Source of the DNA: Liolophura sinensis
Taxonomy: Eukaryota > Mollusca > Polyplacophora > Chitonida > Chitonidae
DNA length: 64,000 nt
Reading direction: 5' to 3'
Assembly: GCF_032854445.1 (NCBI RefSeq)
Contig: NC_088302.1
Location: 44,676,521-44,740,520 of the forward strand
The translations under genes were made by a program, and so were the position numbers. Shown here in pieces: positions 46,869 through 59,215 of the stretch. Within the stretch, counting starts at the first letter, position 1. Each line of letters opens with the position of its first letter. The notes under the pieces are model-generated. The model saw only the letters and a list, made by a program, of their open reading frames with translations. It was not told the DNA's origin and did not search any database.

Positions 46869-48029
46869 TTTTTTTTTTTTTTTTTTGCCACAGAGAACTT
46901 GAACGCAATTTTATTTCTGTCTCGGGAATTCAGCTGTTGTTATAAGACATTGATAATAACTATAGTTCTGTCTTTATCGAAAACACGAGCACCCGCGCTC
47001 TTCTCGCTTTAAACGCACCAGCAGACTTTACTCGCGCAGAGGTGAAAATAATGTCAAAATGACATGGAATTTAATACAAAGCAACGCTTAATGGCGACAA
47101 AATATACTATATTTTCCAGTAATTATCACCCATAGTTCCTAAAATATTGTCCATTGTTGTTGTTTAACTTTCCTCTCGGTACCTGGCTAATGGTGTCAGT
47201 TTTCTCTACCTACACTCTGCCTTGTTTCCTCCACTAACCAAATCTATGGAATTTACAATATTTTTCTCTTTAGATCTTATGTTTAATATACCTTAAATCT
47301 GATGACTGGGTAATTCAACTGGAGCAAAAGTGAACCTTTACGAAAAGGGCATGAAATCTGTCATTAAGTTTTGTATTAACAGACTACAATATTTCCTTTC
47401 TAAGCTGTGTGTTGTGTACACAAAGTTTGACACTAATTGAGTCCTCCCAAAAAATAACCGAACCTACAGATACACCAAGAGACCAGATAGATGCTGTATC
47501 AACTTCACTGCTCAATAAAGTGAATAGGCAAGGGGGGATAAAAAAAATAAAAAAATAATCAAATAAACAATTAAATCAATTACTCGCTGAATCTGTTACT
47601 TTCTTTGACATTTTGTTAAATTAATGTTTTTAATGTTAATTTCAACAAAACTATAATCCACCTGTAGCCTATGGTTATCTTCTCTTCAATACCACAACTT
47701 GTCTATAAATGTTTGGGACATTTTTCTATCACAAGATAAGGAATTCCAAAACATTTTTGAAAACAACGCACCAATGTTTTCAACACAGATCTTGCTGAAT
47801 GATATAAAAATATGAGTATAAATATGGTAATTTATCAAACATAGGACAACATATCAAAGTATGAAAGGTTATATCAAAGACTCGTAGATTCTGAGGATCT
47901 TATCACATTTTCACCACCAGCACAGAAGTAGCAAAAGCAAAAATAATCTGTGTCTTCACAAAAGGCGTGCATAGAGGCATGCTTTGGAAAAGCCACTACA
48001 GGTTAAACAGTTGCTAAGTTGAGCGTTTG

Positions 48030-51000
48030 TCAGAGCTCTTTGCGCTGCTGTTGTTGTTGTTGTTTAGCCATTCTCTTCCTCACACTCTTAGACAAAGCTT
48101 TGGTGTAAGTTCCTGCCTGGATTTGGAAAGCCTTACTCTGATGGGGTACAGCACCATGCTGGAGCTGGAACTCACACAGGGCAACCAGAGGCCGTGTTAA
48201 CACCTGGAAAGTAAGCAGATATGGTAAACCTCATGACCACACTGTAAGAACAGGGAAGAAGGACAGACAAAATGAGAATGGCAAGAAGGGACAAGAGGAA
48301 TGGAAATTGTAATACGGAAAATTTTGGGAAGGCAGAATGGTGACACGGAACATGCAGAATGGTAAACAGGGAACATTTAGAGTGGTGACATGGGACACCC
48401 AGAATGTTGACAGGGAACATGCCAAATGGTACCACGGAACATACAGAATGGCAAATAGGGAACATTTAGAGTGGTGACAAGGGACACCCAGAATGCTGAC
48501 AAGGGAGATATAGAATGGTAACAGGGAACCTGCTGAATGGTAACAGGGAACATGCAGAATGGTAAACAGGGAACATTTACACTGGTGAGTGGGAACATGC
48601 CAAATGGTACCAGGGAACATGCTGAATGGTACCACAGAGCATGCAGAATGGTGGCATGGGGCAACCAGAATGTTGACAGGGGAGATGCAGAGTGGAAACA
48701 GGGGAGATGCAGAGTGGAAACAGGGGAGATGCAGAATGGCAACAGGGGAGATGCAGAATGGCAACCTGGAACGTACAGAATGGTGACAGAGAAGATGCAG
48801 GATGGTAACAGGGAACACCTATAACATGTACAATGGTGAACAAGAGGATTGCCAAATGATAACCAGGGAGGTGCAAACGATAACAGGGGGCATATAGAAT
48901 GGCAACAGGGGACATACAGAATGGTAACAGGAGGCATATAGAATGGTAACATAGGGCATGCAGAATGGTAACAGGGGGCATACATTATGGTAACATAGGG
49001 CATGCAGAATGGTAAAATAGGGCATGCAGAATAGTAACATAGGGCATACAGAATGGTAACAGGGGGCATACATTATGGTAACATAGAGCATACAGAATGG
49101 TAACATAGGGCAGGCAGAATAGTAACAAGGGACACACAGAATGGTAACATTGGCTGGGTTTTCATTTAGAATTGCAGAAGAAGGTCAGAGTTCAAAAGTA
49201 GGCGTCTGAATTGAAAGTAATTATGCCACAATTACTATTGATTTAAATAGTAAGAATATTCAAAGTAGGCAGCTACAAGGACGACAATAGACAGCTGTCT
49301 GCAGCCTGTTACTTGCCCTTTTTGAACACCCTGCACAGGGCATAGAGAATGGTAACATAGGGCATGCAGAATGGTAACAGGGGATATATGGGTTCATCGA
49401 AGTCATTTTTGGGTTAAACTGAGTTTTCCTTTCAACTGAAATTGAGTTTTCTTCTGTTTCAACCAACCTTGTGCGATATCGAAATTGAATACTTCTGTAC
49501 TTTACTATCCTTCATTGAATAAAGTCTCTATATGAACTCAAGCTGGCCTCCCTACCTGATACTGCAAACTGATAATCAGCACACATAGCAGTTATTGTAT
49601 ATCAGGATACCAGTCCAGCAAAGTGTAAAGAACTACACTAGACTGACTGAAACTCACAAAATGAACAACTGGTGTTGAGATCAATTTTAAAAAATATTAC
49701 ACAATCATGAATCAAGACAGAATGGTCATGCATTAATGGCTTTTGGAATATGTGGTTGTCACTCTCAGTCTGTAATAAGACATGTCAAAAGTGATTTGAA
49801 GAGAAAAAAAAACATTTGAGAAAATCAAAAATCATGCAACACCTAAAATATATATCAGAACCTAATTTGAATTTCGCATCCAGATGAGTGTTCTGAGCAC
49901 TATTTAAATTCTCTTCAAATATCATCCTTGTCAAAATAAACAAAGATTTCAATCAATAAAAGCAGTTCTTAACAAAGTCTGATTTGACTTAATGACAGGG
50001 TACTAATCACATGAAATTAACCATGAAAATCTGTCACCTGTAATGAGAAAATTAGAAGATGCACAAAGAGTGAATCACCCCATGGAGTATTAACTACAAT
50101 GATCTTTAAATAGAGACATTACATATTTAGAGAGATAAAATACACTGCTACTGAATCAATGAATTGTCACTTTTTCCACAATGAATACAGCTGGATCTCA
50201 ATGGCCTGAAGTCCTGTCTGGCATACAATCTCCATGGTTCAGTCTCTGAACAAAAAACATGTATGCTTTCATAGCGAATTGATGTCACTGGTAAATGTTC
50301 ATATCTAGCAAAGAAGGTTTGAATTTTGCTGCTATAAGCCATTTATCGAACTATAACTCCGAAAAACAAAACCTGGATGTAAACTGTATGCTAGCCTTAA
50401 AAGGAGCTAAGGATATTAGCTCCACCTGACATCAGCGAAGAAAACCTGTTTACTATAATGTCCAAAACATAACGATCAGAAGCCCAAGTAGGTCAAATTA
50501 TTAGTGAGGACCAATTTGGCTTATAGACCAAAGAAGCTTACTTGTGTGTCATGTCTGATTTTATACATCCCTCAACTTTCAAAATTGCCTTCTTTAATCT
50601 GATCAACATTTAGGGTCATTTAGGAGATTTCCATTAAAGGGAAATAACTCGAACTGCTTCGCAAAGATTTGGATATGTTCAAATTGAATAAATATAACCA
50701 GTTATTGAGTTTTTTATTCCATCAATGGAACGAATACCTGCTCGTCCAGACGACTTCTATGAACCTCTGACAACATGAAAAATGGTAACAGGGGACATGC
50801 AGAATGATAACAGGGGGTATACAGAATGGTAACATAGGGCATGCAGAATTTTAAGATAGGGCATGTAGAATGGTAGCTGAGTATACAGAATGGTAACAAA
50901 GGGTATGGACAATGGTAACATAGGGTATGCAGCATGGTACAGGGAAAACAGAATGGTACCAGGGGGCACGCACAATGGTAACATAGGGCATGCAGAATGG

Positions 51001-54000
51001 TAACAGGTGACATCCAGAAAGGTAACACAGGGAATGCAAAATGGTAAAAATAGGGCACGCAGAATGGTAACATTGGGTATGCACAATGGTAAAGTTGGGC
51101 ATGCATAATGGTAACAGGGAATACAGAATGGTACCATGGGCATGCAGAATGGTAACATAGGGCATGCAGAATGGTAACAGGTGACATCCAGAATGGTAAC
51201 ACCGGGTATGCAGAATGGTAACACAGGGCATGCAGAATGGTAACAGGCGACAACATTTCTCAACAATATTTCACTTACATGACGGCTGCATTCACATGAT
51301 ATTGATTATGGTGGGAGGGAAATAAACAGTAATGTAACAGTAATGGATTAAACGACAACATCTATCTGACCTCTTGTATGCATGGTTTGTCTTCCAGGAC
51401 AGAGAGAGCAATGGCGGCAGTCTCCAGGGTAGACAGACATGCATCAGTGGGTTGAGAACGTATCACATATTTGCTACAACCACTCTGACGGATTTGAACC
51501 TACAACAGGAAGAAAAATGATAATGAAGAGTTAGATTCAAAACTACAAAAGGGAAATGTACACAAATAGCCTTTCCAGCTTACTTCATGTACCAGGGCTA
51601 AACCAAAATATAATAAAAATACACAGGCAACTGTACGTGCCATAATTCATCATCATAATCAATTTCATTTTTAAATGATTTTTCACATCCAATAATTCTC
51701 ATTTTGATCACAACCACTGCACTAAAGACGGCTAACACAGATCTTTCACACAAATTAATATACCATCATAGTAAGCTGAAAAGTACTACAACAGCATGAA
51801 GAAATACACTGTAAGCAGCACAGACAAATCATACAAGATGCTTCAGTTTATCCTGCAGCTTTTCTTTCACCTGTGAATAAAAGCCTATAAAACAATAAAA
51901 TGACCACAGCAGCTTTACCTTCTTGAGGTTCCACAAGGATGGGTTTTGATGGTACAGACCTTTAGCCTGGGACCAGGTACCATCTAAAATAACCAGATTG
52001 TGAGGGGAGGAGAGTGTAGGGGAAGGGACAGAATTCAGGTCAGAGGCATCTGGCCCTGGGTAGAGAAGCAGCGTTTCTGGGTCGTGCAGAGTTCTCCATA
52101 CCTCAGAGTGTCTGTAATCATATATATTGTCCAATATTTATTTATTTATATGATTTGTAATTCATGTCACACTCACAACGCATATTTGTTAACTTAAATA
52201 TGCAATTTAAAAAGGATGCTCGTAAGAGTAAATCATATCACAATGGGTGAAATCATTTTCTAGTCTTCTGAATTTCAAGAAACTTTCACCTGTTTATTTA
52301 TTTATTTATTTATTTATTTGATTGGTGTTTTATGCTGTACTCAAGAATTTTTCACTTATACAACGGCAGCCAGTACTATGATGGGAGGAAACCGGGCATA
52401 GCCCGCAGGAAACCCACAACCATCTGCAGGTTACTGGCAGACCTTCCGACGTACAACCGGAGAGGAAGTGGTGAGAGGCTCCTGGATCATTACACTGCGC
52501 TAGTGCGCTGGCCCCCCACCTGGCTTAAAAGCTAACTCCTAATTATATTCCCACTAAAGAATACATAAGTTTCAGATGCATAGGGCCTAAAAGTTTACTT
52601 GTATAGCTCTGTGTCTTACGTAAGTTATTGTTTAATAATAAGTAAATACAGAACAATTAGCTGGTGAACCTGTTCACATTTGAACCCACTCACCAGCACT
52701 ATACCTTTCTTTGGTAAACCTCTTTCCCCTGAAGATTTTACACTGGCCTGGCTTCAGACTGTGGTAGAGTATTGGGGCAGTACGCAGAACTCGACTCTCC
52801 TGTAAAACAAACACAAAATGAAATACCAACATTTAGCAGCATAAGATGCATACCACCCAAAATTGCATATGATGAAATCAACATGAACACAACATATATA
52901 TTCACAATTAGGTCATAATAACCAATGGAAACATAGGACAACCAATAGGAACACAGGACAACCAACAGAAACATAGGATAAGCAATAGAAACAAAGGACA
53001 CCCATAGAAACATAGGACAACTAATGGAAACACAGGACACCCACAGAAACATAGGACAACCAATGGAAACATAAGACAACACACACAAAAACATGGGACA
53101 ACCAATGGAAACAAAGGACAACCAATAGAAACACAGGACAACCAATAAGAGACAACAGTGCACTAAAACACCTCTTGAGATTCAGGTGACAGCAAGATGC
53201 CTGACTTACAATCAATCGACATACACAAGACGCCTTGGTTTAGTCTAGACTCCTAGCCTTGGATAGGTAAATTTTTAGACTCCCCTCTCAGGATTATTCT
53301 TTGGAATTTTAATGTAATGACAATAATGTAAGACAACAAGACAATAACAAATGATAATGTTACCTATTCTTTATTAATAATGTCCCAAACTTGTCATTGT
53401 TGTGTCAACATAAATCAACAACAAACATGTCAATTTCTATACATACAAATATGCGGTTTTACTGGCTAAACTAGTTCAAGGGTTCTTCTGATCACATCCC
53501 ATGCTTGACCGGTAACTGAACACTAACTAGTATATACTTCTTGCTGTTCCAGCAGTAGTTTTCAGTCAGAGGTTGAAGTGTTTCCCATGTATGAAGCACA
53601 AAATTCTTGAACAGGTTTATAAAGATCAAGGAATGAATGTAACACCATGACTTTATTTACAGGTAACACAGAACCACAGTGCCTGTGGTATAATTAGAAC
53701 TGTGAATTGTGGTAGCATAATGAAAATCTACACGCACCTCCAATGGGTGCTGAAGAATCCACACAGTCGTTGTCACATCTATTGGCTCATGAGGAAGATA
53801 TGGACACCAGCACACCGTCAGGGGACGACTGAAACATACACCAGCCTCAGTGCTAAATTCAATCTTGAATGTTATGTAAATCAAATACCATTTTAAACGT
53901 CTGCTGAACAGTATCATGATGGATATCTTAAATCTTTTGATAAGAAGTGCTTTATTATTCTTGAATACTGTTTGCTGGCTACTTACGTAAGCATAACATG

Positions 54001-54467
54001 GGTAGACTTGATATTTTGGGCAATGAAATTAAAAATGCCAGCTGGGTGTTATTTGTCCATCATGAAATCAAAAATCAATGTAGTATAAAAAAATATATGG
54101 TATTACCCGGAAACCAACCCTGTCTTGTTACAAAATGAGCTCGACAAAACAGCTATATTGACTGTACGGATTATAATACGTTCCCAAGCAAGGCGACATT
54201 ATGCACACATAATGAATGCATGCATGTTATATCGGTACAGCAGAGTTTATTCCCCTTGTTGTTGTTGGTAGAGTACTCTATGAGAGTTCTTGTGACCTCA
54301 CTGTATGCTCACCTACAACGTTTACAAAACGGCCTCTTAGCTCTAGGGGTAGCCTCTACATTAGCTAGCTCTGATAAAAAATCAGCCATGGGTTCCTCTT
54401 CATCATAGTTTTCTTGTTTGGTTGACTTTTCATAACGCTCACGGTGTGGTTCATCACTCGAAGCCAT
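48030..54467 (-). CDS. DTWD2: DTWD2: tRNA-uridine aminocarboxypropyltransferase
   Basis: Six coding exons: 54467-54313, 53828-53738, 52799-52705, 52111-51919, 51499-51371 and 48203-48030, all GT-AG and in phase, giving 278 residues (human about 298). DTW-family enzymes transfer the 3-amino-3-carboxypropyl group of S-adenosylmethionine to uridine in tRNA, making acp3U; human DTWD2 acts at position 20a. Visible landmarks: the zinc-type cluster [17 protein letters not shown] across exons 1-2, a [14 protein letters not shown] segment, LYPGPDA, the DTW-type motif LDGTWSQAK in exon 4, [19 protein letters not shown] in exon 5, and [15 protein letters not shown] in the last exon. The C-terminus carries a short Gln run. 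The start is the first in-frame ATG. Introns 2 and 5 hold minisatellites, and intron 3 holds a SINE. Confidence 0.95.
48245..49385. repeat. ~20-22-bp minisatellite block 1 in DTWD2 intron 5
   Basis: Some 45-50 imperfect copies of a unit of the type CATGCAGAATGGTAACAGGG plus GR. Left copies are more varied (GGAGATGCAGAGTGGAAACA, GGAACATTTAGAGTGGTGAC), right copies more uniform. The array is interrupted by a MITE (49154-49333), after which two or more units continue. Confidence 0.9.
49154..49333 (-). mobile_element. ~180-bp inverted-repeat MITE M, copy 1 (in minisatellite)
   Basis: Read on the minus strand it runs from CAGGGTGTTCAAAAAGGGCA (plus AGTAACAGGCTGCAGACAGC) to CTAAATGAAAACCCAG, matching the copy at 60273-60451 over its whole length. 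The short ends are imperfect inverted repeats beginning CAGGGT, as in many hAT-type elements. It has no coding capacity. Confidence 0.8.
50770..51250. repeat. 22-bp minisatellite block 2 in DTWD2 intron 5
   Basis: About 22 copies of the same unit (CATGCAGAATGGTAACATAG plus GG), 1.4 kb from block 1 and ending about 120 bases from exon 5. Open frames with repeated [15 protein letters not shown]-type peptides on the minus strand are artefacts of the array. Confidence 0.9.
52291..52515 (-). mobile_element. Nearly complete SINE (family A)
   Basis: TTTATTTATTTATTTATTTG, ATTGGTGTTTTATGCTGTAC, ATGGGAGGAAACCGGGCATA, CAACCATCTGCAGGTTACTG, GAGAGGCTCCTGG and a head at GCGCTAGTGCGCTGGCC. It lies in intron 3 of DTWD2, same orientation as the gene. 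Confidence 0.85.
52915..53152. repeat. 20-bp minisatellite in DTWD2 intron 2
   Basis: About twelve copies of GGACAACCAATRGAAACAYA, with a few 18-base units. Starts about 115 bases from exon 3. Confidence 0.9.
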
Positions 54468-55859
54468 TACAAGAGAAGATAATTCTAAACGAATAAAGCG
54501 AACTGTTAACGGCCGCCAAATGTGTGGCAAGGCCAGTCATGAACGGGACCTTTAAAATAATGAACGGAAAAGGGGACATAACTATGCCGGTTTCAATAAA
54601 CACCTAAAAGATCAGGTACATGTTATTTATCACCTCCAGCTTCTTGCCAGCAACCCGAGTGCTCGAAACTATGAATAACTGTGAAATAATATTGTAGTAG
54701 TGATGAAATGGTCTGGATTAGCGATTGTGAAGTCCTGATTCAACTTAAAGAATGATATGAAAAGAACTATCAATAGCACGTGTAAATTTAGGTTGCTTTT
54801 GTTGGGATATATTATTAATTCATACCTGTGGGCCCATTGTGTTTTTTATTTAATGAAGAAGGTCAAATCGCTCGTTTAAGAATGAAATCGAAAAGTTTGG
54901 GAATAAACAACACATTTTGCCAGCTGTCTGGGATATTTCCAGCGATATAAAACCTTAAAATACTGAGATTTGAAATAAACTAAAAGCAGATTCACTTTAG
55001 TTAGCATCTTACATAAACATCGCGTTTATACAAGATCCATTATGATTGGCTGACAGTGGTGAGAGTTTTGTGGGTTAAACCTAGAGTCTTATATAATAAA
55101 AGTTAATGACTTAAAATTTAAAGTTTTAGCGAAAACTTTATTTTACTCCAGATGGACACCTATACATCCTGTGTGCCGAAGTACTGAAATATATGGCACC
55201 GGATTACCAGTAGACACGCGACAAATCAAGAAAAAAATATAAACAAAATACGCTGGAGACCCTGTTTTAAAAGGGCAATATTCACGGAAGTTATTTATTC
55301 TCAAAACTAGCTTAACACACATAAAGCTAATTAGAAGTAATAGTTTGGGTTGAGACAGACGGGAATAATCCGCCTATCTTAATCACAGGTAAATTAAATA
55401 CGCTTAACATATTGGTATCTACAGTACTAATAGAAGGTGTGTTATATACATTACTCCTACAGGTTCTTATACACCGGTATCTACAGGACTAATAGAAGGT
55501 TCTCCTACAGAGAACGAGAATGACGGAAAATACAGCATATCTCTGATTCGGATACGAAACTATTTCTTTTGTTGTATCATGAAGTGAGAAAATTACCACA
55601 ACAGACCGGGATTGGTATTGCGTATGGATAAATGATAGATTATAAAATATAACACTGAGGCCTCGTGTATTTTTTAACTATTAATTTTCTTTATTGAATA
55701 TAATGTAACTTCTACTTAAATGTATAATTCAGTTAAATTTTTATGATAAGCTATACCACGAGCGTAAATCAGCCTCTTCCTTGTCGATCTCTTGTTGTCG
55801 AACAAGGGTTGTACATGTACCGTCTTTCAATATGCCTATTCAGGGGAGATAACTTTCAG

Positions 55860-55868
55860 CCGGAAGTG
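55860..55868 (+). promoter_or_regulatory. ETS/GABP-type site in the ETFB promoter
   Basis: CCGGAAGTG lies 188 bases before the ETFB start codon, in a locally GC-richer stretch with no TATA box. GABP (NRF-2) sites near the start of transcription are common in nuclear genes for mitochondrial proteins, which suits ETFB. Confidence 0.5.
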
Positions 55869-56055
55869 TGGTAGTCCGCGTTTGCTGTTAGGTACTCGGC
55901 TTTGACGGTCCGTGCAGTAGGGGTTTACCAGTTGTCACCTTCCCTTTGACCCTTGCGCTGGACCAGGCCGGCTGTTACTCGTCCAGTGATTGTTCTAAAC
56001 TTTAGACCAAAGGCACAGATTACCTCAAATCACCGGAAACTTTTTAACTGCAAAG

Positions 56056-56823
56056 ATGTCAGGTTTGAGAGTTCTTGTTGGGTGTAAGCGAGTTATTGAT
56101 TATGCCGTCAAAGTGCGCGTGAAGCCGGACAAAACTGGCGTGGTGACGGAAGGAGTGAAACATAGTATGAACCCTTTTGACGAGATCGCTGTGGAAGAAG
56201 CAGTTCGTCTAAAGGAGAAAAAGATTGCCAGTGAGTTGCTTGCGGTGTCGTGCGGGCCAAGTCAGTGTCAGGAGACCCTCAGGACAGCTCTGGCCATGGG
56301 TGTGGACAAGGCTATCCATGTAGAAATCGGGGCTAAGGAATTTGAAACTATGCAGCCAATTCATGTTTCTAAAATCCTTGCCAAGATAGCCCAAGAAGAG
56401 AAAAGTGACCTGGTCATACTAGGCAAACAGGCCATCGATGATGACTGTAATCAAACGGGTCAAATGACTGCGGCGATACTCGACTGGCCGCAAGCGACGT
56501 TCGCTTCCAAAGTGGAGAAAAACAACGGAGGCCTCGACGTAACCCGTGAAGTTGACGGTGGGCTGGAAACGATCAAAGTGAAACTGCCTGCAGTTGTTAC
56601 GTCTGACCTGAGACTGAATGAGCCACGGTACGCAACGCTGCCAAACATCATGAAAGCCAAGAAGAAACCACTGACCAAAAAATCTGCAGCGGATTACGGC
56701 GTGGATTTGACCCCGAGGATGGAACAGATCAGTGTGGAGGACCCTCCAGTCCGAGAGGCTGGTTCCAAAGTGGAGAGTGTGGAGGAACTGTTAGCCAAGC
56801 TGAAGGAGAAGGGACTTGTGTGA
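56056..56823 (+). CDS. ETFB: ETFB: electron transfer flavoprotein subunit beta
   Basis: 255 residues, the same length as human ETFB, in one uninterrupted exon. With ETFA it forms the mitochondrial matrix flavoprotein that takes electrons from acyl-CoA and other dehydrogenases and passes them to ETF-QO and ubiquinone. Family landmarks: [77 protein letters not shown] (nucleotide-binding region; the subunit binds AMP), the conserved [20 protein letters not shown] type segment carrying the methylated-Lys recognition loop (here [15 protein letters not shown] then IMKAKKK), and [11 protein letters not shown] near the end. The ATG follows TTTTAACTGCAAAG, so an intron in the 5' UTR is possible. The intronless CDS contrasts with the multi-exon vertebrate gene. 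Confidence 0.97.
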   Translation: MSGLRVLVGCKRVIDYAVKVRVKPDKTGVVTEGVKHSMNPFDEIAVEEAVRLKEKKIASELLAVSCGPSQCQETLRTALAMGVDKAIHVEIGAKEFETMQPIHVSKILAKIAQEEKSDLVILGKQAIDDDCNQTGQMTAAILDWPQATFASKVEKNNGGLDVTREVDGGLETIKVKLPAVVTSDLRLNEPRYATLPNIMKAKKKPLTKKSAADYGVDLTPRMEQISVEDPPVREAGSKVESVEELLAKLKEKGLV

Positions 56824-57239
56824 TCCTAATGACTGTTATAGATAGCCAGTACAATTGTTTTTTGATACATGATAAAGTAAAGGATCAGTAGAAATGTTAT
56901 GCAACCAAGCAATGTTGAATCATTAATCAGTGAGCTGAAAGACAGAATGGACCATGTCGTAAACTGAGATCATAGTATAACATTCAGTCTGGCTTTGTGT
57001 TGAATTCATCAATGGGTACACTGCTGTGTTGGCCAGTGTTTTCATGTTTGGAAGCTAGCCAGAGAAATTATTATTTCACATGGACATCTGCATGCAGATT
57101 TAAAAATCAGGAGTTAGAAATATTGGATGAGTTTTACATATGTCTTTTCTTCTGCCCTATGTTACTGTACTATGTCACCTAAACCTCTGTGTTTCTATGG
57201 GCATTTGGTGAGACTTCTGTAGACAAGTTTCGCATTGTA

Positions 57240-57245
57240 AATAAA
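57240..57245 (+). terminator. Candidate poly(A) signal of ETFB
   Basis: AATAAA 417 bases after the stop codon, followed by T-rich sequence. No canonical hexamer occurs earlier in the 3' UTR. Confidence 0.4.
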
Positions 57246-58164
57246 TTTGGTTCAGTCATTCAGGGAAATCAAAATAGCTTGTTATTCGTTTTATGTAAGT
57301 TTGCAGTTAAAGGGAGACAATTTGGGATAAAAATTTGCCGGAGTTTTGTCCCCTGGATTGCCAGCTATCTTGAAGCTGAGCGTAGCAAGCGTTATTATTG
57401 CTCAATAGGCACTATTTGACTTTCCATTACTCCGTGAATTTTATTTATATGATTGGTTTGTAACACTGTAGAAAAAGGATTTCATTCTTGAATCTTTGTA
57501 ATACTTTGCAATACCGATAATGCAACTGCGTAGACAAACTTTTCAGTTTTCAGAGATTTCTTTGCAATAACTGATGGTGTGATAAATGCTTCCTTTGGCT
57601 CATGGTCAAGTAAGAAAAGCCAAAAAACATCTCTATTTGGTCACATTAAGCAGAATAACCTGTTAATATTTAAAACTATTTTCATATATAGTATTTATTG
57701 TATGGTAACAGAGTATTGGACTGTAAAGTTTCTACTTTAGGTACTACCGTCTAGTTGAAGCTATAAATTTTTTATATTTTATCAGAAATAGCTTTGAAGA
57801 TCAGTATTTGTAGGTTGGTGTCAGTGATAATGCGATATATTTAGTAGTGATAAGGTTGAAGTGTTGTGGATCAGGTTTGATAGGCCTCATTCATATAAGA
57901 ACAAGTCAGTCAAGGACATGCCCCATCACCTGTGCTGAACTTTTGTACATTGTAGTACGTTTGAGGATTACCGGAGCTCAGTTAGCTCTAATCTTCTTAT
58001 CCCTGGAACTGTTGTGTAACTGCTGCTAGTGTGTAGGACTATAAACCAGATTGGAGTTGAGTGGTACATCGGTAAGCATGCTTAGAGCCAGTCAGGTTGG
58101 GATAAATAAAAGCACATAACTATTTATGCCTATGCTACAACGTAACAGACTTTAGCAAAAACCC

Positions 58165-58296
58165 AGAGCCCACTTGTACAAAGCCTTCTTACGTCACAAG
58201 CATGTAACTTCCATGGCAACCAGTAGTGTAGGCATTAATTCACTATGGTTGTTACAGTGCTTGTAACGTTAAGTGAGCTTTGTGCAAGTGGGCCTT
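58165..58296. mobile_element. ~130-bp fold-back MITE
   Basis: GCCCACTTGTACAAAGCCTT (58168 on) and the partner ending GAGCTTTGTGCAAGTGGGCC (to 58294) are inverted complements, and pairing continues inward through CTTACGTCACAAGCATGTAAC against GTTACAGTGCTTGTAACGTT. Arms of about 45 bases leave a short loop. Family not assigned. Confidence 0.75.
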
Positions 58297-58334
58297 GGAT
58301 TCAGCCCAGAATAATACACATTAAAACTTAGAAG

Positions 58335-58470
58335 TATATATTTATTTAATTGGTGTTTTATGTTGTACTCAACAATATTTCACTTATACGACAGCAGCCA
58401 GTATTATGGTGGGAGAAAACCCACGACCATTCGCATGTTACTGACAGACCTTCTCACGTACAAAGTTAGA
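58335..58470 (-). mobile_element. SINE fragment (family A, 3' two-thirds)
   Basis: TTTATTTAATTGGTGTTTTA, CACTTATACGACAGCAGCCA, GTATTATGGTGGGAGAAAAC, CCACGACCATTCGCATG. The tRNA-like head is missing. Confidence 0.85.
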
Positions 58471-58917
58471 AGTAAGATTTTGACTTGAAACTGTACCAGA
58501 GCCTATATAGATTGCAGTCTGGCAAAAGCTCACATAAAATACACGAACTTTGCTGAATTGTTTGCGACTTTCATGGCTTTTAATTCTTCAGCCTAGCCAT
58601 TTGGGTTAGTTCGTCTTGCAGAGAAGATTTCCGGTCATGCACACCCAAAACACACTGACCATGCACACCCATCATGCTGGTTATATAAGGGGAGCAAGGT
58701 GTGGCTGAGAGGTTTAGACATTTTCTTTCAATCACTATGACACACAAGCTACAAGTTCAATCCCACCATTGGCAGGAAGTTGTGGATTCCCCTGTTTTTG
58801 GGCCTTTCATTACAACAAGAGTCTGACTGTACTTGTGTGGCTGGTTGAACATTTCTCAGTGAAACCCACTTCTCTTCCATCAATATGGTATATATGTTTA
58901 CTGCACATGTGACAGGA

Positions 58918-59215
58918 CCGCTTCGGTGACCTAATGGTTAGAGCATCCATCTCGTAGTGGGGAAACCCTGGGATCAAACCTGGGTTGGGTCATACCAAAG
59001 ACTTTAAAAATGGCACTTGCTGCTGCCTCACCTTCACTCATCTCTAAGAGGTTAGAGCAAGGAAACAGGACTGGTTGGCCTGATAACTTGCGAAGTGTTG
59101 GTAGTTTACCTTGGGCACTGCCCTTTCCTTCACATGCTAAACTGACCCTTACTGCAAAGGTGAAAAATTCTCTAAGACAACATTAAACAATAATCAACTA
59201 AGTAAAGAAATTATC
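58918..59215 (+). mobile_element. SINE (family B, with head)
   Basis: Head CGCTTCGGTGACCTAATGGT then TAGAGCATCCATCTCG (A box), GGGATCAAACCTGGG (B-box-like), body GTCATACCAAAGACTTTAAA and GGCACTTGCTGCTGCCTCAC, then a GGTAGTTTACCTTGGGCACT block and an A-rich end. This is the most complete copy of the family here. Confidence 0.75.

Noticed and set aside
48172-51266. Large minus-strand frames with repeated Cys/His/Pro peptides
   Set aside because: They lie wholly within the minisatellite arrays of DTWD2 intron 5 and have no independent gene signals.
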